A DNA stretch of 64,000 nt from Crotophaga sulcirostris. Taxonomy: Eukaryota > Chordata > Aves > Cuculiformes > Crotophagidae. Position numbers and translations under genes: made by a program. The DNA is taken from contig VYZB01000035.1 in NCBI GenBank assembly GCA_013397455.1, positions 1,997,756 to 2,061,755 on the forward strand, in the 5' to 3' direction. Numbering within the stretch: the stretch's first letter is position 1; the number at the start of each line of letters is the position of its first letter. The notes below the pieces were generated by a model. It was not told where the DNA came from, searched no databases, and was given only the letters and a program-made list of their open reading frames with translations. This document shows positions 39,401 through 50,890 of this stretch, one piece after another.

Positions 39401-41029
39401 GACACAAAGAAATGCTGGTCACATTAAGAGTTGAGTGCAGAGCATTTGTAATTGTTTATTTTCAAGGGAGACCCCTCCACATGACCACAAAAATCACATC
39501 AGTAACAAAATTTGTCACCGAAAGAATATAAATTTATTCTCTCATGTATGATCTTCATTGTACTAAATTCTAATTATAAACTATTTATCTGTGGAAAGCA
39601 TTCAGACAGATAAAACCAAGATCTCATTGTAACCAGTACAACAGGTAGAAGTGTTTGCTCTGAATAAAACGCATGAGGCAAATGAAAATGAGAGAAATTG
39701 CTGGGGCAACATGTATATTAAACCTGTTTTCCAAATGGCAGCAAGACACAAAGTGAGCTGATTTGTCAAAGGTGGTAGAACAGCCACAAACAGAAAGCAA
39801 GTTTCTTGAAATGCAGTTCAGCACTATCTTTGAAGGTCATTACATTAAGGAAATATGAGGCAATTGAAATAGTTTACTTATTTGTAATCATCTAAGCTGC
39901 TACATGTAAATGCAGTACATAGTATTCCCAGTGGGTGTCTGTGATCTTTTTTTTCATTTCAGTTTAGTAGAGTTCATTTTGCGGAGAAAAGAAGGTACAT
40001 TGTTGAGTATATTTCCACCAGTCCCTCACATCGAGCACAATTCTACTCAATAAAGGTAATAAACTTCAAAATGTGAGCTTATAGTACTGTCAGTATATGA
40101 AATGTTTAATTATCTGAATGATAATTAAGCATGTTGCCATTTCCAAGAGTGATGAAATAGCTTTCTGCAATTAATAATGACCTGGAAAACAAGTTGTATA
40201 AACCAAGAGAGTTTCAAAAGGTAATATGAAATGAAAAATACTAACATACAAGTGAAATGGTACACTGTTTATGCAGTGGGGTTAGAGATGTGAAACAAGG
40301 AAAATAAATTTCGGTGACATGAGAAATCATTGCCTCAAATCACATCTGTGTCTCTAAAACCAGTATTAATTCTGGTCACATCACATCTCCTTAATAACAA
40401 GATTTTGTTTCCAGATTTTAAGTTTCTGTCGGAATTCTTCCATTTTGGTTTGCTAATCCTTCTGACAGCAACCTCTTTTGCAATGCCATACATTTACTTC
40501 TATAGACCAGGAGGCTACATAGATTTGGGGAGGGGTTGGGGAGATGGGGATTGAGGGGTTGGGTCAGAAGGACTGTAATTTGGCAAGTAGTTTCAAATAT
40601 GCACCTTCAAAAACATTAAAACATTCTCCAATACTAAGGGAAAGGTGAGAAAATTTGCTCTGTTTATACAGCCAAGGTCTACAGGAGCTCTCTTTCAGTT
40701 ACAGTGCCCAAGTGACAACCCTAATGGTTGATGTTGTGTCAGACCATGCCTGGTGCTTGAGCCCCTCCTTTCCCCACACTGTGTATATGGACTACTTATA
40801 CGTTTTTTTTTTTACTGCAGCTGGCCTACCTGAAACACAAATTAGCAGCACTCAACACAAACCACTGAAAATTAGTAACCAAATTCCTTTTTCGAGTGTT
40901 TTTTTTCCTACCACTTTCATCATCATCTGAAATTAGTCAGCTTTATCATACTTACATTTTCTCTATAAACTACATGGAACTGTTCCTGATGGGACCCAAA
41001 TAGAAATGTTTATTCAATTAATCCATAAA
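30471..41029. other. Intronic DNA without recognisable gene
   Basis: AT-rich, with a CAAA-type microsatellite at 31690-31725, a short CA run near 36778-36792 and a GC-richer patch at about 34240-34720. No repeat family, RNA gene or exon is recognisable. Confidence 0.55.
31690..31725. repeat. CAAA/CAAAA microsatellite
   Basis: Repeated AAAC units with length variants of the A run, ending in an A-rich tail. A short imperfect simple repeat with no sign that it is the tail of a recognisable retroelement. Confidence 0.85.
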
Positions 41030-44000
41030 ACCAGATTTAAATCTATCAGCCAGTTCTTCACAATTTGAGTTGATTTTATTCTGGTTTCTTAATCAAAATG
41101 TTTTATATCAAATTAAATCCATTAGAGAAGAACAATATTGCCTTTATTAACCAAATCTGTAATCTAATTTTAAAAAATCAAGTTATTCTGACAAGATTGG
41201 TATTCCATAAACCTGTTGACTGTCTCTAATTATATTACATTCTTAATTCTTCATTAATCAAACCTTGTATTGGCTGTTCCATTAGTCTGTTTAGAATTAA
41301 AGTCAAGATGACAAGCTTTTAATTAATTGGATGATCCTGATCCTTCATGTCAGTACTTTTAATGTTTCATTTCAGGTCATCTGGAACTTTCCAGGACTGC
41401 TCCAGTTTTTTATTTTTATAAACAACAAACAAAACCAGGTAACATTAAGAGTCTTGATAAGTCATTTTAGGATTTTGTACCTACTGATTACCTAAGGTGT
41501 AACTTGGCATCATCTGCTGTTCAATATGGTCCTTAACTTATTGTTATACTGGAAGGTATTTCTTTGGTATTTCTTTAGCCTACCATACAAAAGCATCACC
41601 TGGTCCATCCTCCCCCTCAGGACCAGCAGGATTTAATGAGAAATAAAATGAAGACGATGAAATTCCTTCAGTCCTTCCTCACACAGTTTAGGTTCAACTT
41701 AGGAGAAAAGAATTATGCTGCCTACTTTTAAAATGAAACAAAGATAAAAAAGAAATCAAACAAGAATTAAACCAAAAATAAAGGTTTGTCTAACAGAATA
41801 AAGCCTAAAGAATCAATGTTGATCAGAAAAGGGGCTTTTGGGAAGCCTGTCCTAACCTTGGGATGATGTTAATGTGAACTTTATCCAGATCTCACACTAG
41901 CATGAATGACATGATATGTCTTTGTAACGGCTTTGGAAGAGAAAGACATATGGGGGAGAGAGAAGGAAAAATGAGTGCATCTTGGAAATATCATAAACAT
42001 CCCTCCCTCTGCAGCACACACTGCTGATACTGCTTTCGTCTTCCATCCTGCCATATCACCACTCCTGCTACTCGCAGCCCTCCCTATCTATTCCACACTA
42101 CTCTGCCAACGGCGCCAAAATAACAGTGAATAATTAGTGTGCTTCCAAAACTGTGCATTTAAGTGCTGCAATAACCAGAGTCACTTTCAAAACTTTATTA
42201 AAATTTTCTCTCCTTAATTTTTAATAGTGATTAATTAAATTAGAATAAAAAGGCAGTCCTGTAAAGGTTTGTTTTATTTAAGTACTTACTAATTCTCAAA
42301 CACTATAAAAGTAATATTGCACTCCTAATCAGTTGAGAGATCTTAATTATGAAAGCAAAATAAATTAAAGTATCAAGCACACTAATGAATCATCTTAAAA
42401 ATGATTTATTTCAGTTGAAATTAAAAATAGAAGTCGCAGTCCAAAAAAAACCCTCCTGTCTTCAGAAAGGGTAAGATTATCTCGACCAGCAGTCATGTTT
42501 TTTGGAAGCAAACACAGACCAAAAATCTGTGAGTATCAGTCCCCAAATGCTGGAGAAGCTATAATCAGGCTCTGAGTTATCTGGCCCAGGTGCACCCATA
42601 GCATTTTCAAGTGCTGCAATATGAATTATTGCCCATGTCCACTCTTTTACAGCTGGAATGGGCGCCGTGGATTAATGTACTGCAATACATTTTCTTGCCA
42701 CAGACAGTGCTCCTCTCGGAAGTGTGATCTATTGACTAGTTACATGCACTTTGGATAAATCACAACAGTCTCAGTGCCGCGGCACGCTCTGCTTTGGGAA
42801 AAGCTGCAGAACAAGCTGAGGCAAGACAGGAGGTGGAAGAATCACTTGCAAAACAGGGGAGCTCTGGGTGGGTTTGGCAGCTGCTCCTTTTCCTCCTCCA
42901 GCCTCCTCAACACATCTGAAGAGGTATCTTGACCTAGTGTCCTTTGCCATAAAGACAGTCACTAACTTCAAATAAAGGACTTGTCTCAACTCAGTGGACT
43001 TTGCACTGAAGCCCTGACTGGCCAGCATGTTAGGTGTCAATGGCCTTTACTGTGTCTTGCTCTAGGTAACTTGTTCTGCCCTGCCCACTGGTAGAGACTT
43101 CAGAAAGAACACAAAGGAAGAGGTCACTGCACACAACAGAGGCTTTGAAAACTGGGTGGCCATGCTAGAGGAAACCACATACCTAGGTCTGCCACCCTAA
43201 CCCTAAATGAAGGGCAAGTGTGTGTGTGTTTTACTGCCAAATATGACACTATACAATAAAAAATTAGCCTTGGACAAAGCTTATTCAAAAAACTAAATAT
43301 GGGAGAATTCAGGAAACCTATGTCTCATTGTATAGCATGGGTCTCACAATATCGCAGGAAGAAAGTTTCCAGTTACTGCAGAGGGAGCTCACAGCTGCAA
43401 ATACCAAAAACACAGCACTAAGCAAGGCTGAATATAGCAAACAAAGTTGAAAATTAATTTAGGGGAGGTCAGTGTCTGAACTTGCAGTTTATTGCCAATT
43501 CAACTGAGTCATCAGCATTGCACTCCTTTGAAAAAGTGGATACCATGCTTAATTTACACAATCTGACAAGAACTTGGCTAGGCAGTATGCCTGGTCTCCA
43601 GCTAGGTAACTCAGCTGTGCTTTGGTGCTTTTTTATGGATATAAGCATCATTAGGATTCTATATGTGGTATGGGTATCTGAACACTGGCAAGCGGCACAG
43701 TAAGCAGAGTATAGCTGCATGTGCCAGCTGATGGTCCAAATCAGACAGCTCTTCTACAGGGTGCTCCCACAATAACAAATCTGGTATTCAGTCCTCAAGG
43801 ATACATGATTGAGTTCCTTAGTCCAGACTAGACTTTCTTCATTGTTCAAATACTTTTTTTTTTGTTTTCCCCATATCATAGCAAACTGGTAAACCTATAT
43901 GGAACAAGAGACTGGTGCATTTGGTATCTGCTAGCTAGATCTTAAATGTTTCCAATTACTACCTGGCCAAAAGCCCAGAAACAGTCACGAGTGCCAAACA

Positions 44001-47000
44001 CATTTGTAAAAACAACAGCAACTTATAAATATTGGTGTAATGTGGGCTCTTCTGCAATGACAAATGTAAAATAAGTTTTTAAAGTTATCACATTCATTTA
44101 GTTTCAAGTTATTCATCTTTGGTTTATTCTAATAAAGAGTTCAACATTTAGACAACAAAAACATAAGTAATAAAAACATGTAATTTAAGCACTCAAAATG
44201 TATTTAAGCTTCTCTTTAAGATATAGTGTAAGTCTATAATGATATCTACTGTGAGGGGATAAAAAGATAAAGATCCTGTTTGAAACATTAAAATATCTGC
44301 TTTGCTGTAAATGTGAATATTTTCTCTCTGCCTAATTTTTATATACTTTAAATGACTGAAAATTACACATTTATCTGTACTTTTATTAGCTTTCAAAGTT
44401 TTAAATAATAATTTAAGATGCACTACTGCAAGAGACACAAACGAGGAGCGCAGCTTATCCATTCAGTATTTGCCAGAGCCCTCCTGTGATATTCACTGTA
44501 CCCAAATTTACAGGCCCACCGCATCACATACCAACATCCTAAATTCTCATGTACAGCACACAGCAAAGCCTATAAATCCAGCTCACCACCTTGAACCTTC
44601 CACCTTCACTTTGCAAGTGTAAACGACAAACAATATCGACTGAAATAGCACTGCACACATCCCACATCAGCACAAGCAGATTCTGTACTGCACCATCTCT
44701 TCCACTGTACTCATCTGAAAAATCAAATGCAATTTTCATGTAACCAGAACAACATTTTAGCTCTGCAGATGGCCATGCAAGGTCACTTCCTCAATAGCAA
44801 CACTACCAGGGTCCCTCTGTTAAAAATCCCAAGATAATGAACAAAAATCTTGAGTTTGCTTTTGTTTTTCAGCATTTCCCCATGTTTTGCTTTTTGGTTT
44901 TGCTAGAGGCGAATTCAGCAGTATCCTGTATTCTGTGTATATTGTTTTCAAAATTAATAAACGTGCAAACCGCAAACAAACATTCTGCAGTTGAAAAAGG
45001 CAGACAGAAAACAGCCCAGTTCACAAGCCTTCAGCTGCAGGTGATCATGTGCCAGCACTACACCGCTGAACCAGCAACTCCACTATTGTGCCTTAAGGCT
45101 GATTGTTACCGACAGCTAGGTCTCCGAAGAATAATGATTTTGAACAGAATGATAATAATCATCACCATCTTCAATACATGATCTTTCTCAGCTCTGATAA
45201 AGCTATAAAGCTTCCCCTCCCCCTTATTCATCTTATTATCAAATTCAAATAATACAGACAACAGTTTAATAATATGAAGTCATCTAGAAAAAAAATAGAA
45301 ATATCCAGGACTTTTTCTCTAGCTACTCCACAATTCTTCAGGTTTCACTGAAAATCACACCCTTGCACTGAACTTCAGTAAAGTAGGAGCGAGCAGTTCC
45401 ACTGTGTACATACATTAAGTTCTGGACAGGCTGAACTATTGACCTCCTTTGCCACTAAAATATCAGTTAATCATAAAACTGAGTTGTGAGCTGTTTCTCA
45501 GAAGCAGCAGCCAATGCTAGAGAATAACTTCGAAATTCCAGTTGATAAAGCAGGCTAAGTGGACAATTTTAGATTAACGCATATTTTCTACACCCTTCCA
45601 AAGGAAAGGCAATTTCAACTCAGAGGATACGCTCAGAAGGACAACATGCCCCAAAGCCACAGAAAACAGCTTTAAGGATTACTTCTGATTAAAGTCCTAC
45701 CCTCTATCTTTAGGTTTGGTTTTAAAATGCTTGAGAAGTGAATAATTTGAGCAATGACACTAAGCAAGAGCGGTAGTCGTCCTGAAATGAAGCCCAGTTG
45801 TCCCACAAGGATCGATGAGGAGGAAGGAGCCTCCAGCATCAGCAGCTTGAAATGATTTGTGTCTAACCACACACAGCCAGGAACATAACACTGCGTTCAG
45901 CACCTACTTCAGCTGTGCTTAGAAATACAAAGCATACACCTGGCTATTAAGGAGGACAGTGTCAGAAGATAATGTTTTGCTTCACATGTTTTAGTTCGTC
46001 ATTTAAAAACAGTCTGTGGTTTCATATATTTGACAGTTCAGCACTGTCTTTAATTGCAGACCGATAAAACAACATGAAAGTTCTCAAGCAAAATGCGTCA
46101 CTAGGATTCAGTTCAGGACAGATTACCTGTGAAATGTTGGGAAGCCAAATTGGCTGTTGGAGTACTTAACTAGCAAAAGAATTATCTCTTAATTAGAAAA
46201 CAATTTAGTTTAGCATTTTTCATTTACTAAATGAGTCACCAGGCACTGGTTTTGCCATGAGGAAGACAGAAAATGATCTAAATACCTAATAATAAAAGTG
46301 CATGTCTGATACCGAGATAAGTAAATCCATTGCTCAAATAATTTGGAAGTAGGATACATCTCCAGCAAAGTACAGGCCAACTGATCAATAATATGTTATT
46401 AAGAAACGTCATGAAATTATAAATACTGCATGCATTATAGAAAAAAAAAATTTCAATCTTTATTTGAAAACAACGCTAATATTTGCCTAGATAGTAAATA
46501 AACAGAAAGCAGAATACTAACCTATTCTCATTGATGTGTCATTGAGTTTGCTACTGCTGTTATTTGGAATGCAAACATTAAAAACTCATCAGATCAACAT
46601 TCACTAATCCATGATTTTTAAACAGCATAGACAGGAAACTTCATACTGAAAATTCATTTATTTCCCACAACTCTGTCTGATGCTGAGCAGATAATAATTT
46701 ATAACTTGTTTCAGAATTTGAACTAATATAAACAAAACTTATGGAAAGACAAAATTGACAAAGAACACGAACAGAAAAGAGAGTATCTGTCTGAAAAATA
46801 AGTGATCTTGTCAGAAATAAGAATTAGGAATAATTGAAGAATCTCCAGAAGGAAGATATTGCTGCAGAGATGTCATCTAACACAGCACAGTAAATCACCT
46901 GCCAGTCACTTGTGCAGTACCAGCAGTAGCAGAGACTGCAGCATGAGCTATTCCATTATTAGCTCTTTACTTATAAATTTTCTCTGCAGAAGAGACTAGT

Positions 47001-47326
47001 TTTTATGTTTCTGGTTTGCCTTTTGTAAGCAAAATATTAAAAAAAATATATTCATATTGTCTTAGGCTTGTAGTTATCTTACAGAAGGTTTGGGAGAACA
47101 CTGTGGAAAAGTAAGCTCTGTAAGGCAGCAGGGCATCCTGCCGCTCAGCCCAGTACCATCCCTGACTCTGGGCACAATTCTTCAGTCTCAACAAACCCTT
47201 GCTGACTCATCTTTTTCTAATTGAAACAGGTTAACAGTAACATTTATTCACCTTTGCTTTCACAGAATAAGAAGAATCAGTCTTACTGCAAGGTAAAGAA
47301 CTTAATTTTTTATTATTATTGTTATT
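41030..47326. other. Intronic DNA without recognisable gene, partly ATTA/TAAT-rich
   Basis: Segments at about 41030-41340 and 42120-42430 are dense in ATTA/TAAT words with few homopolymers and no recognised repeat. They could be conserved non-coding elements, but that cannot be judged from one species. Elsewhere nothing is supported, including a GC-richer minus frame at 42771-43040. Confidence 0.5.
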
Positions 47327-47377
47327 NNNNNNNNNNNNNNNNNNNNNNNNNNNNNNNNNNNNNNNNNNNNNNNNNNN
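47327..47377. other. Assembly gap (51 N)
   Basis: A run of 51 N's flanked by low-complexity sequence: TTA/TTG repeats on the left and T-runs on the right. Frames that run through it on either strand are meaningless. Confidence 0.99.
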
Positions 47378-49146
47378 AGATTTTTTTCTTCCCCTCAAGT
47401 ATTTTTTTTTAATCTTCTTCATTTCATAGTGGATTAAATTGAGTTGAAAATTTGTCTCAGGCCACACTAGATTTTGGTGCCCTTTACGCAATATGAAGTT
47501 AAAAACAAGGTAAAAATAATATCACACTCATAAGAACATTGTTTCCCCTAACTGGCTTCTAAAAATATGTCACATAAATCATGACTTCCTTTCTTTTCCT
47601 TTCCCATTAAAAAGCTTTAGTCTGTCACACACTGTATAAATGAAATTAATTTTTTTCAAGAGCTGGGAAAAAGAACCCAAACATTTGGGATTTGTTAGTC
47701 TCAGCTGAGTCTCTTTAAAATAGAAGCTGTTTTCTAATTCCTTCTTTTGCAGAACAATGCCTAAACTAATTCAACACAATAAATAAATGCTTTAACCTTA
47801 CTTAGATCTCAGTGGCTGCCATTTTACCTGAGATGGACACACACATATTTTTACTGCACAGGAAAGACAGACAAAATTATAAATGAAGACCGCAAATTCC
47901 AAAAAATGCCTTCAGTTTAGTCTTGCTCCAGCTGTGTGCCTCAGCTTCCAACCGTATTAAGCCCAATTTCAGAAAAGACTGTTTGATTTTCTGGGATTCA
48001 TACCTATTGACCTAGCCTGTTCAAAGTTCTGGCCTGTGATCCAGACACTGACCCTCTTCCTTAAGTAAAAAAAATGAGTGGACATCCATGCTCAGATGAG
48101 AACTCAAATAGCTGTCCCACTGAGGCCTATCACCAAATTGCAAAAAAAAAAATTTTGTTTTTATTTCTATTTTATATCTGCATACATACACGTGACACAT
48201 GGAAATCTACAGCTGCAGCTCTTTCTTATTACTTTAGTGCCACTCTGGACAGATGGTCATCACCAGTCTTTGCTAAATCCAATATAGTGCAAACTTTGAA
48301 GTATTTTAAGTTAGGCCTTAAAAATTCTGAGATTAAGAAAAAAAAAATCTCGTAAGTTAATTTCCACTTATTTGCCTCCTAGTCTGATGTTCAAATCTGT
48401 ACTTTTTCTCCTTTGTCACTATGAGACATAGGCATTATCCTTCTCCTTACAAAAGCTGAGATTAAAATAACTTTAAGTAGCTTTAGAAGGAGCAGCATAT
48501 AACACAAGTTGGCAGTGCCTAATCTTCTTGGCGCTGGCCACACTGGGGCTCTCTAAAAAAACAGAAGCAGACTGCAAGATTCAGCAGCACGTGATTTTGA
48601 TGGTGCTGGGTCAAAAATGGAGAAAAGAAAACACTCTATTAATACTTGAGATTCTATTTTAGGAGTTGTCAGAGATTCTGGCAGGCTGTGTCTGTCTGCT
48701 TGAAAAAGAAAAATTACTCCAAAATACACTATATTTTTTGTAAAATTCTATTTCTTAAACAGATTCTTCTTCCATGCAAGTACGTTTATGTGCAAGTTTA
48801 CTTGATGTGCAAACGAAAATACAAATGTGGAAAAACACGAGGTTTATCCTTCCTAGAAAGGATGAGGTGTCCTTCCTTGCATGAGGAGCAGTAGAATGTT
48901 TTCTTAGCTTTCTAACATCCTGCCTCCTAACCCACCTCCCAGGGTTGGCAAACAGCAACCTAGACAATGACCAGGCAAAGCAGGAGACACAGCTAGTCCA
49001 TATTGGCCCAAAAACTTAAGGATGCTGTGGGTGTCTAGAGAACCCTTTAAGTTCTGCTATAAGACAATTAGTGACAATGAGCCCCACCAACCAAGTAAAT
49101 CATTAAATAAGTAGTTTTGTTTCTTTGTTCATTTTTCTAAAGCAGT
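47378..49146. other. Intronic DNA between the assembly gap and the PTPRK exon
   Basis: AT-rich DNA with T- and A-runs. No exon, repeat family or RNA gene is supported. Confidence 0.55.
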
Positions 49147-49152
49147 ACTCAC
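49147..49152 (-). other. 5' splice site of the PTPRK exon
   Basis: The exon ends in G followed on the minus strand by GTGAGT, a near-perfect U1-binding donor. Reading through would give a Gly codon and a short tail. Splicing leaves a lone G, so the next codon is completed by the following exon, which is not in this window. Human PTPRK continues with Glu at this point, which starts with G. Confidence 0.88.
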
Positions 49153-49446
49153 CAGCACATTTAGTCCTAGTGATGAGTGGTGGTCCTGGCTGTCCAGTCC
49201 CACCTTCTCCCGGTCTGGTGAGCAGGACCCGAATCTCATATTCAGTGTCTGGGTCCAAGTGCCAGAGCTTGTAAGTTGGTGCGTTGACAGCATGGGTTTC
49301 AGTCCAGGTCCCAGATGTCATTCGGTACTCCACTTCCTTCAGGATAATGGGTCCATCCCCAATGATTGAGTTGGCATTCAGCTGAATGAGCAAGTACGTG
49401 GGCCCAACACCCAGCAGCTGCGGGGGTGCGATTGGCCGAGGTGGCT
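49153..49446 (-). CDS. PTPRK: Internal exon of receptor-type tyrosine phosphatase kappa (first fibronectin type III domain)
   Basis: This exon encodes one extracellular fibronectin type III domain of a type IIb receptor tyrosine phosphatase. These are plasma-membrane proteins with MAM, Ig and four FN3 domains that bind homophilically between cells and carry cytoplasmic phosphatase domains. The exon supplies two bases of a split Glu codon, 97 whole codons and one base of the next codon (294 nt, phase 1 at both ends). It reads [18 protein letters not shown] near the start, then [13 protein letters not shown] at about residues 30-42, [17 protein letters not shown] at 64-80 and LITRTKCA at the end. 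The Tyr-Lys-Leu...Leu-x-Pro-x-Thr-Glu-Tyr pattern is typical of the FN3 E-F region. The boundaries are set by CCTACAG/AG and CTG/GTGAGT on the minus strand. From memory of the family, PTPRM has SINGDGPIVAREVEY and PTPRT has a TTTGTWAETH stretch here, so PTPRK fits best. Family gene structure suggests about exon 7. The exon call is near certain; the paralogue choice is about 75-80%. Confidence 0.88.
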
Positions 49447-49477
49447 CTGTAGGGGAGACAATAAAAAAAGGCATCAG
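49447..49477 (-). other. 3' splice site: branch point, polypyrimidine tract and AG of the PTPRK exon
   Basis: On the minus strand a T/C-rich tract of about 20 bases runs into CCTACAG directly before the exon. A CTGAT motif, matching the yTnAy branch-point consensus, places its A at 49474. That is 28 nt from the exon, inside the usual 18-40 nt range. This decides the exon's 5' boundary and shows that the open frame upstream of it (up to about 49525) is intron read-through and not protein. Confidence 0.85.
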
Positions 49478-50611
49478 GGATAAAACAAAAGCAGAAAAAC
49501 TCATTAAGACTATGGTTCTTTCCACAGAAAGTTATCAGGTTTTGGTCAGCAAAGATTTAGAAACTCAAAAGCAAAATCAAATTTACGTCAATGAAGAAGA
49601 ACTGAGGAGAATTTCAGTTGATAGAAGCAAGTAGTGCACCACTGGCATCTGCCCAATGGTATTTTCTCCATTTCAAAATCTCAGCTAGGTACCGCAAAAT
49701 CCTATCTGATTTATATATTGCTACTTCTTAAGAATTTTTCTGAAAAAAATCTGGGTTCATACTCATTTATATAATTTACTATGGCAATAACTTGAGATTT
49801 TCAGAAACATATCTGATTTTCTTTTACTGACAGAAGCCACATAAATTCCTTAAAGAAACCATTGTAACAGTTGATATACTAGCCCTGCACAGAGTAGTCT
49901 TAAAAATGGGTATTACTGCAATTTATTTGAAACCTACCAGATGCAATTTGGGTAAAAGATACAGAATCCCATTACAGGCATTCAGAATACTGAATTGAGC
50001 AAAAATGCCAGGAGAGTGACAAACTAAAGATGTATAGCAACAACATATAATATTATTTTATTCTTCAGCAATTTACTACTGATTTAGAAACTCAATAGGA
50101 TATATGCTGCCTTTTGTCTTCATCTGTTCTCATCAGCTTCTGCCTACCTAAATATTTCAACACAGTTGCAAATTGAAAAGGTAACGAGAGACCAAATGGG
50201 GGTTAGGTTCCCCTTACCCCAAGAAATGTTTACGTAGAGAAGTAGCATATTGCCTCAGCGTGATTTATTTTAAGAAACAAATTGCAAGCAACATGTACTT
50301 TTCTAATAAAATGAATCCACTGATAAACATGGAAGGTTCATTTTCATTCCAGATGGCTCATATTTCAGCTAATTTGTTTCAGCTAATTAGGCAACAATGC
50401 TAAATTCAATGCACACAGGGGTTTCACACAGCAGTGATGCAGAACCAACAGCATGGCAAATCTGAGGAGGTAGAAGGATCTCATGGCTGGCACATTAGAA
50501 ATAACATTTAACCCTGGTCCATAGGATTTCCCTAGATGGGGGACCCTTCTCATCACTGCTCCCCCACCCCTCTGCACAGGAGAGCCCAAGACGCAGCAGC
50601 ATTGCACATAT
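49478..50611. other. Intronic DNA upstream of the PTPRK exon
   Basis: About 1.1 kb between the branch point and the nearest CR1 copy. AT-rich, with no supported feature. Confidence 0.55.
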
Positions 50612-50890
50612 TAGTGACAGAACAAGAGGACACGGTCTCAAGCTTCATCAGGGGAGGTTTAGGCTTGATATTAGGAAGAAATTCTTCTCTGAAAGGGTGA
50701 TTGGCCATTGGAATGCGCTGCCCGGGGAGGTGGTGGAGTGGCCGTCCCTGGAGGTATTTAAGAGGAGATTGCATGAGGCACTTAGTGCCATGGTTTAGAT
50801 GATGGGTTGGTGTTAGTGCTGGGTTAATGATTGGACTCGATGATCTCAAAGGTCCTTTCCAACCTTATAATACTGCGATACTGTGATATT
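50612..50890 (+). repeat. CR1 LINE 3' fragment (same subfamily as 5465-5637)
   Basis: Plus-strand CR1: 'agaacaagaggacacggtc', 'aggggaggtttaggcttg', 'atattaggaagaaattcttc', 'gcgctgcccggggaggtggtgg', 'ggcacttagtgccatggttta', 'ggactcgatgatctcaaagg' and a terminal 'tactgcgatactgtgatatt'. The last 175 bp are the near reverse complement of 5465-5637. It is about 1.2 kb upstream of the PTPRK exon in transcript order and antisense to the gene. Confidence 0.95.

Larger units (their letters stand above)
1..49152 (-). other. PTPRK: PTPRK intron downstream of the FN3 exon (3' end outside the window)
   Basis: From the donor at 49152 to the window edge I find no further exon of the gene. The next family exon encodes the second FN3 domain and should leave an open stretch of about 100 codons. 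No such stretch with recognisable sequence is present on the minus strand. The intron is therefore at least 49.1 kb, in keeping with the very large introns known for R2B phosphatase genes. Very small exons could escape inspection. Confidence 0.75.

Noticed and set aside
43195..43206. Two CCCTAA units resembling an interstitial telomeric repeat
   Set aside because: Only two units, with no flanking degenerate telomeric repeats; expected by chance.
47221..47491. Frames on both strands across the N run
   Set aside because: They are open only because unknown bases contain no stop codons.
49447..49525. Open frame extending upstream of the PTPRK exon with a Met and a hydrophobic stretch resembling a signal peptide
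   Set aside because: A polypyrimidine tract, branch point and AG acceptor at 49447-49477 show that this is intron. The resemblance to a signal peptide is chance.
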